64,000 nt of DNA from Crenothrix sp. D3 (GCA_002134785.1 MBQZ01000073.1:62001-126000), one strand, 5' to 3'. Shown: positions 28,340 through 37,427, counted from the stretch's first letter. Translations and numbers: made by a program. Notes: generated from the sequence alone by a model not told the origin.

Positions 28340-29916
28340 ATTGGACAACAGATTTTTTAAATCAGCTGATTGATGTCGGTATCTCGCTTGACCGTAGAGA
28401 CGCGATTAATCGCGTCTCTACAACAGCGGTGTGGCAAATCGAAGATAAACATTGGCAACAATTCGCCATTACCGCATTGGTAGAAAATTTACGCTGGGTG
28501 GCAGGTTGGGCAGAACAAGCAGATGAACAGTTTATGGTGAACGCCTGTTTTGAAAAAAACGGCGTTTATGTGGTCTTACGCACGGTGATTAATGCGGTGA
28601 AACCCGAACTACCTACGCAAGCTACGGTATACCCAGCGGCAAATCGCAGTGAACGCCACACCCAAGATATGTTCGGCATTAAATTTATGGGGCATCCCGA
28701 TAATCGCCGCTGGACACGTCATCAAGCGTGGGATAAACACCAATACCCCTTGCGCAAAGATTTTCCAGCACAAGGCTCACCCGTCGAGATTACACCGCCC
28801 GATATGCACTACGACTTTATCAAAGGTCACGGTGCAGGCGTGTATGAAATCCCTGTTGGCCCGGTTCATGCGGGCATTATCGAACCTGGCCATTTTCGCT
28901 TTCTAGCGGTGGGCGAGTTGATTTTGAATCTCGAAGAACGCTTAGGTTATGTCCATAAAGGCATTGAAAAAATTGCCGAAGGTAGAACGCCAGAATCCTT
29001 AGCGCGGTTAGCGGGACGGGTTTCAGGTGACAGCACGGTTGCGCATTGTTGGGCAGCCTGCATGGCAATGGAACAAGCCGCCGATGTGATTGTACCCAAT
29101 CGCGCCGCCTTCATACGCGGCATAGTCGCAGAACGTGAACGCATTGCCAATCACCTAGGCGACATGGGCGCGATTTGTAATGATGTCGCGTTTACCTTTG
29201 CACAAATGCAGTTCACCCGTTTGCGTGAACGCTGGTTACGCACCAATGCTACCGTATTTGGACACCGTTTATTAATGGATGTGATTGTCCCTGCGGGTGT
29301 GCGTTGTGATGTATCGCCTGTGGCTTGTGAGTTACTAAAACAAGATATTGCTTGGCTGAAAAAAGAACTCTCAGAGATTATACCGTCAATAGATTTGAAT
29401 TCGTCTTTAGAAGACCGACTATACACCGCAGGTTATTTATCGCCAGAAATAGCGGCAGCGTTCGGCACAGTCGGTTATGTTGGTAGAGCCAGTGGACAAG
29501 ATTTTGATGTGCGCCGTGACGCAGTTTATCCGCCATACAACCAATTCACGTTTAAAGTCGCTGTAGAAGATCAAGGTGATATTGCCTCACGGTTTTGGGT
29601 GCGTCACAAAGAAATCATGGCTTCCCTAAAACTGATTAGCCAATTCATTGAGCAACTACCCGAAGGTGACATCAGCACGCCGTGGATAACACCCGTTATA
29701 GACAGTGAAGGCTTAGGCATTGTCGATGGTTTTCGCGGTGAAATTATCAGTTATGTACGTTTTGCTGCACACAATAAAATCGCCCGTTTCTATCCGCGTG
29801 ATCCCAGTATTTTAAACTGGCCTGCTCTGGAAAAACTGGTGCTGAATAATATCGTGCCTGATTTTCCCGTGTGTAACAAATCCCTGAATGGCTCGTATTC
29901 GGGCAATGATTTATAG
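28336..29916 (+). CDS. HyfG/NuoCD-like large subunit lacking NiFe ligands (Ehr type)
   Basis: A 526-residue fusion: residues about 1-170 are NuoC/HycE-N-like (YPAANRSERHTQDMFGI near 100) and about 180-526 are the catalytic-like large subunit (GPVHAGIIEPGHFRF, LGYVHKGIEKIAEG). The N-terminal NiFe motif that should read RxCGxC is RVSGDS here, and the C-terminal DPCxxC is replaced by DFPVCNKSLNGS. With at most one ligand left it cannot bind a NiFe centre in the known way, so it belongs with energy-converting hydrogenase-related (Ehr) complexes. I start it at 28336 (MNWTTDF), ATGA-overlapping the hyfF-like gene. A 28-bp palindrome is embedded near its 5' end. Confidence 0.88.
   Translation: MNWTTDFLNQLIDVGISLDRRDAINRVSTTAVWQIEDKHWQQFAITALVENLRWVAGWAEQADEQFMVNACFEKNGVYVVLRTVINAVKPELPTQATVYPAANRSERHTQDMFGIKFMGHPDNRRWTRHQAWDKHQYPLRKDFPAQGSPVEITPPDMHYDFIKGHGAGVYEIPVGPVHAGIIEPGHFRFLAVGELILNLEERLGYVHKGIEKIAEGRTPESLARLAGRVSGDSTVAHCWAACMAMEQAADVIVPNRAAFIRGIVAERERIANHLGDMGAICNDVAFTFAQMQFTRLRERWLRTNATVFGHRLLMDVIVPAGVRCDVSPVACELLKQDIAWLKKELSEIIPSIDLNSSLEDRLYTAGYLSPEIAAAFGTVGYVGRASGQDFDVRRDAVYPPYNQFTFKVAVEDQGDIASRFWVRHKEIMASLKLISQFIEQLPEGDISTPWITPVIDSEGLGIVDGFRGEIISYVRFAAHNKIARFYPRDPSILNWPALEKLVLNNIVPDFPVCNKSLNGSYSGNDL
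28394..28421 (+). repeat. Palindromic repeat inserted in frame in the large-subunit gene
   Basis: Perfect 28-bp palindrome, GTAGAGACGCG-ATTAAT-CGCGTCTCTAC, spanning codons 20-29 of the large-subunit gene. It is read through in frame (Arg-Arg-Asp-Ala-Ile-Asn-Arg-Val-Ser-Thr). The same arms form the hairpin after pgm at 11625-11655. Confidence 0.85.
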
Positions 29917-29925
29917 GAAACCGCC

Positions 29926-30438
29926 ATGTTGAATATGATAAAAAAAATCGTCACCACAGGCATCGTGACGGAAAAATACAAAGCCCCCAAAGACGATGAA
30001 TTAGAGACTTTAGGCATAGAAATCAAACGCCGCATTGATAAAAAATTTTCGGGTAGTATTGCCATTCGTCAAGTCGATGCAGGCTCGTGTAACGGCTGTG
30101 AACTAGAAATTCACGCGCTGAATAATCCGTTTTATGACGTTGAGCGGTTTGGTATTCACTTCGTCGCCTCACCTCGTCATGCAGATGTATTGCTAGTCAC
30201 AGGGCCTGTATCCAGACACATGCAAACCGCCTTACTGCGTACTTACGATGCCACACCCAATCCAAAATGGGTAGTCGCCGTGGGTGATTGTGCAGTCTGT
30301 GGCGGTGAATTTGGGCAGTCTTACGCCAGTTGTGGCGCGGTGTCTAATGTCATTCCTGTTGATGTCACCATCAGCGGTTGCCCACCGACACCGTTAGCAT
30401 TAATGAAAGGCTTGTTGGGCTTGATAGACTCTCGATAA
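29926..30438 (+). CDS. NuoB/HyfI-like iron-sulfur small subunit
   Basis: A 170-residue protein of the NuoB/EchC/HyfI family. Four cluster ligands are visible: SCNGCELEI (near residues 50-56), GDCAVCGGEF (near 121) and SGCPPTP (near 145), which would hold one [4Fe-4S] cluster equivalent to N2 of complex I. It starts 9 bases after the large subunit. No ferredoxin-type subunit (HyfA/HyfH) or second NuoL-type subunit follows, so the operon is B-C-E-F-G-I only. Confidence 0.93.
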   Translation: MLNMIKKIVTTGIVTEKYKAPKDDELETLGIEIKRRIDKKFSGSIAIRQVDAGSCNGCELEIHALNNPFYDVERFGIHFVASPRHADVLLVTGPVSRHMQTALLRTYDATPNPKWVVAVGDCAVCGGEFGQSYASCGAVSNVIPVDVTISGCPPTPLALMKGLLGLIDSR

Positions 30439-30466
30439 GTTGCTTTCAAAACAAACCACTCAAACC

Positions 30467-30489
30467 TCCGAGGTCTTTAAGACCTCGGA
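30467..30489. repeat. Palindromic repeat (CCGAGGT family) between convergent genes
   Basis: TCCGAGGTCTT-T-AAGACCTCGGA, 11-bp arms and one-base loop, between the Ehr operon end and the J-domain gene. It is one of four related palindromes in the window and may serve as a bidirectional terminator. Confidence 0.75.
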
Positions 30490-30503
30490 CTGGGCTAGGC
30501 AGA

Positions 30504-31643
30504 CTAAAACATCATGCCGCTACCAAAAAGTAAATCATCAAAATCATCGAGATCAGTATTTTTTGGAATTTTGTAGCTTTTTAGCCACGCTTTAAGCGCG
30601 GTAGGATTTTGAAACTCGTCCAGTTCTTTTTGAGCAGCGGCTATCTCCTCTTGCACTGTCTGAATATCCTCCGTCACTATTGTCATTAATCGCTTAGGAG
30701 ACAGCGATACATAAAAAGGCTGCTGTAAATCCATTTTAAACATGGCTTCAATTTGATGATTTTCCTGTTCTAATTCAGCCAGTTGCTCTTTTAATATCTT
30801 ATTGAAGTGTTTTAAACGATTATCCGCAATATGACTTAAATGTGCTGGATCGATTTGTTCAATTTCCAGCTGCAATGCCAGTAACTGCAATAAATCTTTT
30901 TTGCTATATGCCGTGTTAACGCGCTGCATCAACTCCGTTTTACGTTCACGCTCTTGTTCATCCTGTTCGCGGTCTGGATGCAATACCGCGACTAACTTAC
31001 GATACACCTCACGAACCGATTTGCTGGCTAATGCTTCCTCCTCTTGCTCACGCGCTTCTTTTTCTAACTGTTTTTTAGTTTTTTTACGCTCGTTAACAGG
31101 CGAGGCCGCTTCGGCTTGCTCACGCAATTTTTCCTTCAAATGTGCTTGGAATTTTTCTGGCGAACTGAAATCAGCATCATCACCCAATTTCAGATTCAGC
31201 ATATTTTCCACAATACTTTTCATCATATCGCCAATAGCCGCTTCATTCTCTTGGCTCATAACGTCGTAATCCTCACCACTGTATTTATTAAACAATGGCT
31301 TGAGTTCATCCATATCAAATTCAGCAATTAAATTTTCCGCTATTGAGCAAATAAGATGCTTTATTTTTGCTTTGTCGGTTTTTTTGAACAGCGAATTATC
31401 GTAATGCTGATCGAATAATTGCACCATGTCCGCTCTATGCTTATTTAGCGCATTGTCTAAAGGTTCATATTCAGCGTCAATTTTTTGCCGATACAAAGGA
31501 ATCGTTTCTTTCCATTCCAGCAGTAATTTTTTTTGCTGGTCGATTTTTTTGGTCAGGCTATTAAATTGCTTTTGAACGGCTGATAATATTTTTTTATCCG
31601 TTTTGGGGGTAATTCGGACGGTTTTGTTTTTGGATTGAGTCAT
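30504..31643 (-). CDS. J-domain-containing protein
   Basis: A 379-residue charged helical protein. Around residues 205-265 it carries a J-domain core: VREVYRKLVAVLHPDRE with the invariant His-Pro-Asp loop, followed by MQRVNTAYSKKDLLQLLAL. It lacks the Gly/Phe linker and zinc-finger region of DnaJ. The flanks are coiled coil (N-terminal 1-70, C-terminal 280-350). J domains stimulate Hsp70 ATPase, so it is probably a specialised DnaK co-chaperone with an unknown client. It lies alone downstream of uvrD on the same strand. Confidence 0.8.
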   Translation of the reverse strand: MTQSKNKTVRITPKTDKKILSAVQKQFNSLTKKIDQQKKLLLEWKETIPLYRQKIDAEYEPLDNALNKHRADMVQLFDQHYDNSLFKKTDKAKIKHLICSIAENLIAEFDMDELKPLFNKYSGEDYDVMSQENEAAIGDMMKSIVENMLNLKLGDDADFSSPEKFQAHLKEKLREQAEAASPVNERKKTKKQLEKEAREQEEEALASKSVREVYRKLVAVLHPDREQDEQERERKTELMQRVNTAYSKKDLLQLLALQLEIEQIDPAHLSHIADNRLKHFNKILKEQLAELEQENHQIEAMFKMDLQQPFYVSLSPKRLMTIVTEDIQTVQEEIAAAQKELDEFQNPTALKAWLKSYKIPKNTDLDDFDDLLFGSGMMF

Positions 31644-31747
31644 TGAAATACCTCAAATAAAATAAATAGATAAATAATCACTATACAATAATTTTTGTTT
31701 CATTACATTCGGTACGCAATGTGTACCCTACAACCTAGAATTCAAAC

Positions 31748-33943
31748 TCACAACACATCCAAATTGGCATAAGCCAACATCAATTGTTTCTGACCGACTT
31801 GTTTGAAATTAACTACGACGCTTTCTTTATCGCCCTCCCCTTCACAGCGCACTACTACGCCAGCACCAAATTTAGCGTGGCTGACTTTTTGCCCAGTTTT
31901 ATAACGACCTGTGACGATGGGAGTGCGCGTCGCGGCAGGTTTTGTAGACATAAGCGGCGGGTAGGTAGAACGCGGCTTGCTAAATTCGCTGGGTTTTGCT
32001 GAGTTGGCGGGATAACTCGCGGTGGTCTGCATTCTAACGTTACTAATTAAATCTGCGGGAATGTCGCGTAAAAATCGTGACGGTTTTGGGTAGGTACTAC
32101 GTCCATATAACCAGCGGGCTTCAGCGTGCGTGATGGTGAGTTGTAGTCTGGCGCGGGTGATGCCGACATAACATAAACGACGTTCTTCTTCTAAACGGAC
32201 GACATCATCAATGGATTGTTGGGCAGGAAATAAGCCTTCTTCCATGCCAACTAAAAACACCTGTTTAAATTCCAGCCCTTTGGCAGTGTGTAAGGTCATG
32301 AGTTGTACGCAATCGTCAGCATCATCACCTTGTTGTTCGGCAGACTCCAAAACTGCATGAGTTAAAAATGAGTCCAACTCGTTCATATTTTCAGTATTAT
32401 CTTTGTCAAAATAAAACAGTTTTGCCGCGTTGACTAGTTCTTCTAAGTTTTCGACTTTTTCTTCACCTTTGTCTTTGTCTTTTTTGTGAAACTCCATCAG
32501 CCCGCTTTTTTCGACCACGAGCTGAACTTGTGCGCACAGTTCCAAGCCTTCGGCTTGTTCACTCAAGGCATTAATCAATGCGGAAAAAACCTGAATAGCA
32601 CGCGTATTTAACAGCGTGGCAGCCGCCCATAGCGAAATACCTTGTTCACGCGCAATATTGCGTAAATCGTCCTGCATTTTTGTACCAATGCCGCGCGTTG
32701 GCGTGTTAATTACCCGTTCAAAGGCGGTATCATCGTGGCGATTTGCTATTAAGCGTAGATAAGACAACGCGTTTTTAATTTCCGCACGGTCAAAAAAGCG
32801 CAAGCCGCCATAGACGCGATACGGCGTGCCTGTAATCATTAAACGTTCTTCAAATTGCCGTGATTGGGCATTAGAACGGTATAAAATCGCGGTGTCTTCG
32901 CGTTTACCGCCTGTTGCCACATAAGCGCGTATGCGTTCAACAACAAAATGCGCTTCATCTTGTTCATTGAATGCGGAATAAACCGCCAGCAATTCACCGT
33001 CGTCAGCGGTTGTCCATAATTCTTTGTCCATGCGTCCTTGATTTTTGGCAATCACGCAATTAGCAGCTTTGAGGATATTGCCTGTGGAGCGGTAGTTTTG
33101 TTCCAGTTTGACGAGGATAGGAGTGGGAAAGTATTCCTTCATGAAACGGGTCAAATTCTCAATTTTTGCACCGCGCCAACCGTAGATAGATTGGTCATCA
33201 TCACCCACCATGAACAAATTATTTTGGTCTTTAGTTAATAATCCCAACCATTCATACTGCACGGTGTTGGTATCTTGAAATTCATCAACGTGAACTTGGC
33301 GAAATTGTTGTTGATAATGTGCCAACAGCTCTTCATTATCGCGTAATAGTTCCAATGCTCTGAGCAGCAATTCGGCAAAATCCACCAACCCAGCACGAAA
33401 ACATTGCGCTTCATAAGCACGATACAGCAAGGCGAGCTGTTGCTCATGTGGATCAGCGGTATCGGGCAAGTGCTTAGCGCGAATACCTTCATCTTTTTGG
33501 GCGTTGATGTACCACTGTACGTCACGCGGCATCCAGATTTTTTCATCCATATTCAGCGCGTTGAGCAAGCGTTTTATTACTCGCAATTGATCGCTAGCAT
33601 CCATGACTTGAAAATTATCAGGTAATCGCGCTTCGGCGGCGTGTCGTCTTAATAAACGGTGTGCGATGCCGTGAAATGTGCCTATCCACATTCGTTGGGT
33701 AGGTATATCGAGTAGCCGTTCAATCCGTCCACGCATTTCTTTAGCGGCTTTATTGGTGAACGTGACCGCTAAAATATTGTGCGGCGACAGTTGCCGCATT
33801 TGAATTTGCCACGCGATACGGTGGACTAACACCCGCGTTTTACCGCTACCTGCGCCTGCTAAAACCAGTACGGGTTGAGAGGGTGCGGTGACAGCTTCCC
33901 GTTGTGCGTTATTTAAAGAGTCGGTAATTTTGTTAATATCCAT
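31748..33943 (-). CDS. uvrD: DNA helicase II (UvrD)
   Basis: A 731-residue superfamily-1A helicase. Walker A is AGAGSGKTRV (near residue 30), Walker B HVDEFQDTNTVQYEW (near residue 218), motif III DDDQSIYGWRGA, motif IV QNYRSTGNIL, and motifs V/VI LMTLHTAKGLEF and ERRLCYVGITRAR near residue 590. It unwinds DNA in nucleotide-excision and mismatch repair. The C-terminal extension with AKFGAGVVV and the terminal Tudor-like strand matches UvrD and distinguishes it from Rep. A decayed copy of its last 21 codons exists at 20993-21058. Confidence 0.96.
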   Translation of the reverse strand: MDINKITDSLNNAQREAVTAPSQPVLVLAGAGSGKTRVLVHRIAWQIQMRQLSPHNILAVTFTNKAAKEMRGRIERLLDIPTQRMWIGTFHGIAHRLLRRHAAEARLPDNFQVMDASDQLRVIKRLLNALNMDEKIWMPRDVQWYINAQKDEGIRAKHLPDTADPHEQQLALLYRAYEAQCFRAGLVDFAELLLRALELLRDNEELLAHYQQQFRQVHVDEFQDTNTVQYEWLGLLTKDQNNLFMVGDDDQSIYGWRGAKIENLTRFMKEYFPTPILVKLEQNYRSTGNILKAANCVIAKNQGRMDKELWTTADDGELLAVYSAFNEQDEAHFVVERIRAYVATGGKREDTAILYRSNAQSRQFEERLMITGTPYRVYGGLRFFDRAEIKNALSYLRLIANRHDDTAFERVINTPTRGIGTKMQDDLRNIAREQGISLWAAATLLNTRAIQVFSALINALSEQAEGLELCAQVQLVVEKSGLMEFHKKDKDKGEEKVENLEELVNAAKLFYFDKDNTENMNELDSFLTHAVLESAEQQGDDADDCVQLMTLHTAKGLEFKQVFLVGMEEGLFPAQQSIDDVVRLEEERRLCYVGITRARLQLTITHAEARWLYGRSTYPKPSRFLRDIPADLISNVRMQTTASYPANSAKPSEFSKPRSTYPPLMSTKPAATRTPIVTGRYKTGQKVSHAKFGAGVVVRCEGEGDKESVVVNFKQVGQKQLMLAYANLDVL

Positions 33944-34044
33944 TGTTTATTGCTTGCAGATTTTTTGTAGCTGTGTATATTGCGGTAAACTTTACGCCAG
34001 CGCGTAAACTTAACTGACCTAAATAATACCAAGAGGATTTTAAA

Positions 34045-34296
34045 ATGAGTTTTGATTATAAACGTATGCTTAAATTTGAACACAACGTGGGCGAGAAAGA
34101 AGCAAAATATAGACTGTATGCAGGTTCAGCCGCTTTATTTATTTCTGTTTTTATCGCTTCTATCGCGTTGTTGTTGATTGGTTTAGTGTTAGTTGCGACT
34201 GGCTATTCTGGCTGGTGTCCTGCGTACTCAGGTATGAATAAAAATACTTGTGTAACTGGCGAATCAGCTGAAGAAACACCCGAAGCGACCAGCTAA
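34045..34296 (+). CDS. DUF2892/YgaP-type small membrane protein
   Basis: An 83-residue protein. N-terminal NVGEKEAKYRLYAG, two short hydrophobic stretches (about 27-55) and the motif GWCPAYSGMNKNTC with two cysteines, as in DUF2892 membrane proteins related to the YgaP tail. Some family members are fused to rhodanese domains, hinting at sulfur chemistry, but this one is free-standing and function is unknown. Good ribosome site (AAGAGG). It is followed by a palindromic repeat. Confidence 0.8.
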   Translation: MSFDYKRMLKFEHNVGEKEAKYRLYAGSAALFISVFIASIALLLIGLVLVATGYSGWCPAYSGMNKNTCVTGESAEETPEATS

Positions 34297-34305
34297 AAAA
34301 GAAAC

Positions 34306-34330
34306 CTCCGAGGTTTTAAAAACCTCGGAG
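34306..34330 (+). repeat. Palindromic repeat (CCGAGGT family)
   Basis: CTCCGAGGTTT-TAA-AAACCTCGGAG, 11-bp perfect arms, 10 bases after the DUF2892 gene stop and between it and the convergent fxsA gene. Probably a terminator as well as a member of the dispersed family. Confidence 0.75.
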
Positions 34331-34373
34331 TTCTTGCCTCACAAGCACACAAACCAAGGTTTGTACTCCACAG

Positions 34374-34817
34374 CTAGTCTTCTTTACGAAACTCACCTTC
34401 CAGTACATTGCTTTCAGCCGCTTTAGTTTGCCCAAAACCAGCACTCGCTTCTGCTACAACAAGATAATGTTCCATAATGTATTGCGCGATTTTTTTACGC
34501 GTTGTGGGAATCAAACACGCAAACCCCAGCACATCAGTAATAAACCCTGGAGTTAATAATAACGCGCCTCCGACTAAAATTAATGGCCCTTCAACCATTT
34601 CATAAGCAGGTATTTCACCGCGTGCTAAGCTTTCTTGAAAGCGTTTAAACGTCTCAAACCCTTGCTGCCGCAACAACCAAGCCCCCAACACGGCCGTAAA
34701 TACGACCAGCAAAATAGTGGGAAACGCCCCGATAATACTACCGACACCTAACAGTAAATAAATTTCTGCAAACGGAATAACCAGCACGATTAGCAACAAA
34801 ATTTGGAAAATTTTCAT
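34374..34817 (-). CDS. fxsA: FxsA family membrane protein
   Basis: A 147-residue protein when started at 34817 (MKIFQILLL); the 21 codons of frame upstream are not family-like. It shows PFAEIYLLLGVGSIIGAFPTI and the GAWLLRQQG turn, then LALLTPGFITDVLG-like membrane segment, characteristic of FxsA, a cytoplasmic-membrane protein that in E. coli suppresses phage T7 exclusion by the F plasmid. Its normal cellular role is unclear. Confidence 0.92.
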   Translation of the reverse strand: MKIFQILLLIVLVIPFAEIYLLLGVGSIIGAFPTILLVVFTAVLGAWLLRQQGFETFKRFQESLARGEIPAYEMVEGPLILVGGALLLTPGFITDVLGFACLIPTTRKKIAQYIMEHYLVVAEASAGFGQTKAAESNVLEGEFRKED

Positions 34818-34935
34818 GATGTATAGTCTCAAAGGTTCAAGGTCACTGCTATTAGCAATGTTACGACAATATAAAGACAATTCTTATGAATTTCTAGGAT
34901 AATATCCGCTATTTAACATTAACTGCCGATAAAAA

Positions 34936-35262
34936 ATGTCCACTGATTATCAAATCGTCTTTTGTAACTGCCCTGATAAGGGTACAGCGGAAAAAATCGC
35001 TTATGTGTTGATTGAGAATAATGTCGCGGCGTGTGTGAATATCGTGCCGAATATGACTTCTATTTATCGCTGGCAAGGTGAAATTGAACAAGTCGAAGAA
35101 TGTTTGTTACTGATTAAAGCGCGTCAAGATATTTATCCACAGCTTGAAAGCCTGATAAAACAGCATCACCCTTATCAGTTACCTGAAATTATTGCCGTCG
35201 CAATTGAGCGCGGTTTACCTGATTACCTGCACTGGATAGATTCATGCCATTCATTCAACTAA
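34936..35262 (+). CDS. cutA: Divalent-cation tolerance protein CutA
   Basis: A 108-residue trimeric PII-like protein with the family features NNVAACVNIVPNMTSIYRWQG (residues 28-48) and HPYQLPEIIAV (near residue 77). It is linked genetically to copper tolerance in E. coli, although its direct role is debated. It overlaps dsbD by 19 bases, the same cutA-dsbD pairing as in enterobacteria, followed here by a TlpA-like gene. Confidence 0.95.
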   Translation: MSTDYQIVFCNCPDKGTAEKIAYVLIENNVAACVNIVPNMTSIYRWQGEIEQVEECLLLIKARQDIYPQLESLIKQHHPYQLPEIIAVAIERGLPDYLHWIDSCHSFN

Positions 35263-37427
35263 TTTTTTTAAGTCTGCTGTTATCGTTTCAAGCCGCGTGG
35301 GCTGACACTGAAACTTTACCGCCCGACCAAGTCTTTCAAGTGTCAGCCGTCGCGCTGAATAATGAACAGGTGGAAGTCACTTGGCACATTCTGGACGGTT
35401 ATTATCTGTATCGCGATAAAACGCATATTGATTCTAAAACGCCCACTGTGCAGTTAGGTGTAGCGGCTTTTCCAGTCGGTGAAATTAAGCATGACGAGTA
35501 TTTCGGTAACATGGAAATTTACCGTAATACCTTGAAAGTCATTCAACCCATTAAAGCGGGTGGTGCAACTAGCGTTGCGTTATCGCTACGTTATCAAGGC
35601 TGCGCGGATAAAGGCATTTGTTATCCGCCACAAAAAACCACGCTGGAGATTGCATTACCCACAGTCGCCGCTGTTGCACAAGAAAATCCACTCGCGCAAT
35701 TGCTCAATCGTGCAAAAAATAAAGAGGAATTACTGCCCGCTGAACAAGCGTTTCAATTTTTTGCGACGCTTAAAAATGACAATACGGTCGCGGTGAATTG
35801 GCATATTGCGCAGGGCTATTATTTGTACCGCGAAAAAATTCACTTGGAATTAATAAACGCGTCCGATGTACAACTGGGCAGTTTTACGCTGCCCAACGGT
35901 ATTCCTAAAGAAGATGAAGCCTTTGGCAAAGTGGAAATTTTTTATGATGAATTGATGGTTGATGTGCCGCTGTTACGCACGCATTCAACAGCGCAAACCG
36001 TGACCTTGAAAGCCAGTTTTCAAGGCTGTGCAGAGCGTGGCGTGTGTTATCCACCGATGACGCAATCGGTAGAATTAGCACTGCCCGTGGGTAAGGTAAG
36101 CACACCTGTTAAAGTCACGCCCGTGTTATCGGAACAAGATCAAATTGTCGATTCATTAAAACACGATAGTTTTGCTATGACCTTACTGAGCTTTTTCGGC
36201 TTCGGTTTATTGTTATCCATGACTCCGTGTATTTTCCCGATGATTCCAATTTTGTCGGGCATTATTGTCGGACATGGCAATCACATCACCACCACTCGCG
36301 CGTTTTTATTATCGTTGAGTTATGTGGTCGCCTCAGCGGTGACTTACACGGTGTTTGGCATACTCGCGGCGTTGTTTGGTGAAAACTTACAAACTCTGTT
36401 CCAACAACCGTGGATAGTGGGCTTATTCAGCGCAGTATTTGTGCTGTTATCGTTATCCATGTTTGGTTTTTATAATTTACAACTACCTAATTCGATACAA
36501 ACGAAACTGCATAATTCCAGCGTTAGACACCAAGATGGTTCATTGTGGGGCGCGGCAATTATGGGCGCGTTATCGTCGTTAATTGTCGGACCGTGTGTAG
36601 CGGCACCGTTAGCAGGCGCGTTAATTTTTATTGGGCAAACAGGCGATGCACTGTTAGGTGGTAGTGCGTTATTTGCGTTGGGTTTAGGTATGGGCGTACC
36701 GTTATTATTATTGGGAACGTCGGCAGGTAAATTATTACCCAGAGCAGGTAATTGGATGAATGCCACTAAAGCCGTATTCGGCGTGGTGATGTTGGCAGTT
36801 GCGGTGTGGATGCTTAGTCGCGTGTTACCGCCGACGGTGACGATGTTATTGTGGGCAATGTTGTTAGTATTACCCTCGATTTATCTCAGTGCAATTGACC
36901 CCTTACCCGAACACGCGTCAGGCTGGCGTAAATTATGGAAAGGCGTGGGTTTGATGATGCTAGTTTATGGCGTACTGTTGCTGATTGGCTTGAGTATGGG
37001 TAATAGCAATCCATTAAAACCGCTACAAGGCTTTGCTATGAACACAGCCCAAACCGCTGAGCAAGGCATTGTTTTTCAACGTATTCACGCTGACGAGCTA
37101 GATGCCAAACTAAAACAAGCGAGTACTGACGGCAAAAAAGTCATGCTGGATTTTTACGCCGACTGGTGCATTTCATGTAAAGAAATGGAGACGTATACCT
37201 TTAGTGATGCCAAAGTAAAACAAGCCCTCAGTGGTTTTGTGTTGCTACAAGTCGATGTCACTGAAAATTCTACCGCCGATAAAGCCTTGCTAGAAAAATT
37301 CAAACTCATTGGGCCACCTGCTATTTTATTTTTTGGTGTTGACCAACAAGAACACCCCGAACACCGTGTTATCGGCTATCAAGATGTCGATACCTTTCTT
37401 GAATCACTTGCACACGTTAAATTATGA
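35244..37427 (+). CDS. dsbD: Thiol:disulfide interchange protein DsbD with duplicated N-terminal domain
   Basis: A 727-residue protein, well above the roughly 565-600 typical of DsbD. After a signal peptide (1-20) there are two tandem alpha domains (about 24-140 and 160-285). Each carries the redox pair in the same setting: CADKGICYPP and CAERGVCYPP. The central eight-helix beta domain holds MTPCIFPMIPIL and VGPCVAAPLAG; the gamma thioredoxin domain has DFYADWCISCKEM near residue 640. DsbD moves electrons from cytoplasmic thioredoxin to periplasmic isomerases and cytochrome-c maturation proteins. It overlaps cutA and the downstream thioredoxin gene. Confidence 0.95.
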   Translation: MPFIQLIFLSLLLSFQAAWADTETLPPDQVFQVSAVALNNEQVEVTWHILDGYYLYRDKTHIDSKTPTVQLGVAAFPVGEIKHDEYFGNMEIYRNTLKVIQPIKAGGATSVALSLRYQGCADKGICYPPQKTTLEIALPTVAAVAQENPLAQLLNRAKNKEELLPAEQAFQFFATLKNDNTVAVNWHIAQGYYLYREKIHLELINASDVQLGSFTLPNGIPKEDEAFGKVEIFYDELMVDVPLLRTHSTAQTVTLKASFQGCAERGVCYPPMTQSVELALPVGKVSTPVKVTPVLSEQDQIVDSLKHDSFAMTLLSFFGFGLLLSMTPCIFPMIPILSGIIVGHGNHITTTRAFLLSLSYVVASAVTYTVFGILAALFGENLQTLFQQPWIVGLFSAVFVLLSLSMFGFYNLQLPNSIQTKLHNSSVRHQDGSLWGAAIMGALSSLIVGPCVAAPLAGALIFIGQTGDALLGGSALFALGLGMGVPLLLLGTSAGKLLPRAGNWMNATKAVFGVVMLAVAVWMLSRVLPPTVTMLLWAMLLVLPSIYLSAIDPLPEHASGWRKLWKGVGLMMLVYGVLLLIGLSMGNSNPLKPLQGFAMNTAQTAEQGIVFQRIHADELDAKLKQASTDGKKVMLDFYADWCISCKEMETYTFSDAKVKQALSGFVLLQVDVTENSTADKALLEKFKLIGPPAILFFGVDQQEHPEHRVIGYQDVDTFLESLAHVKL

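Noticed and set aside
28336-29916. Annotation of the large subunit as an active NiFe hydrogenase
   Set aside because: Both CxxC ligand pairs are missing or broken (RVSGDS; DFPVCNKS), and no hydrogenase maturation genes are in the window.
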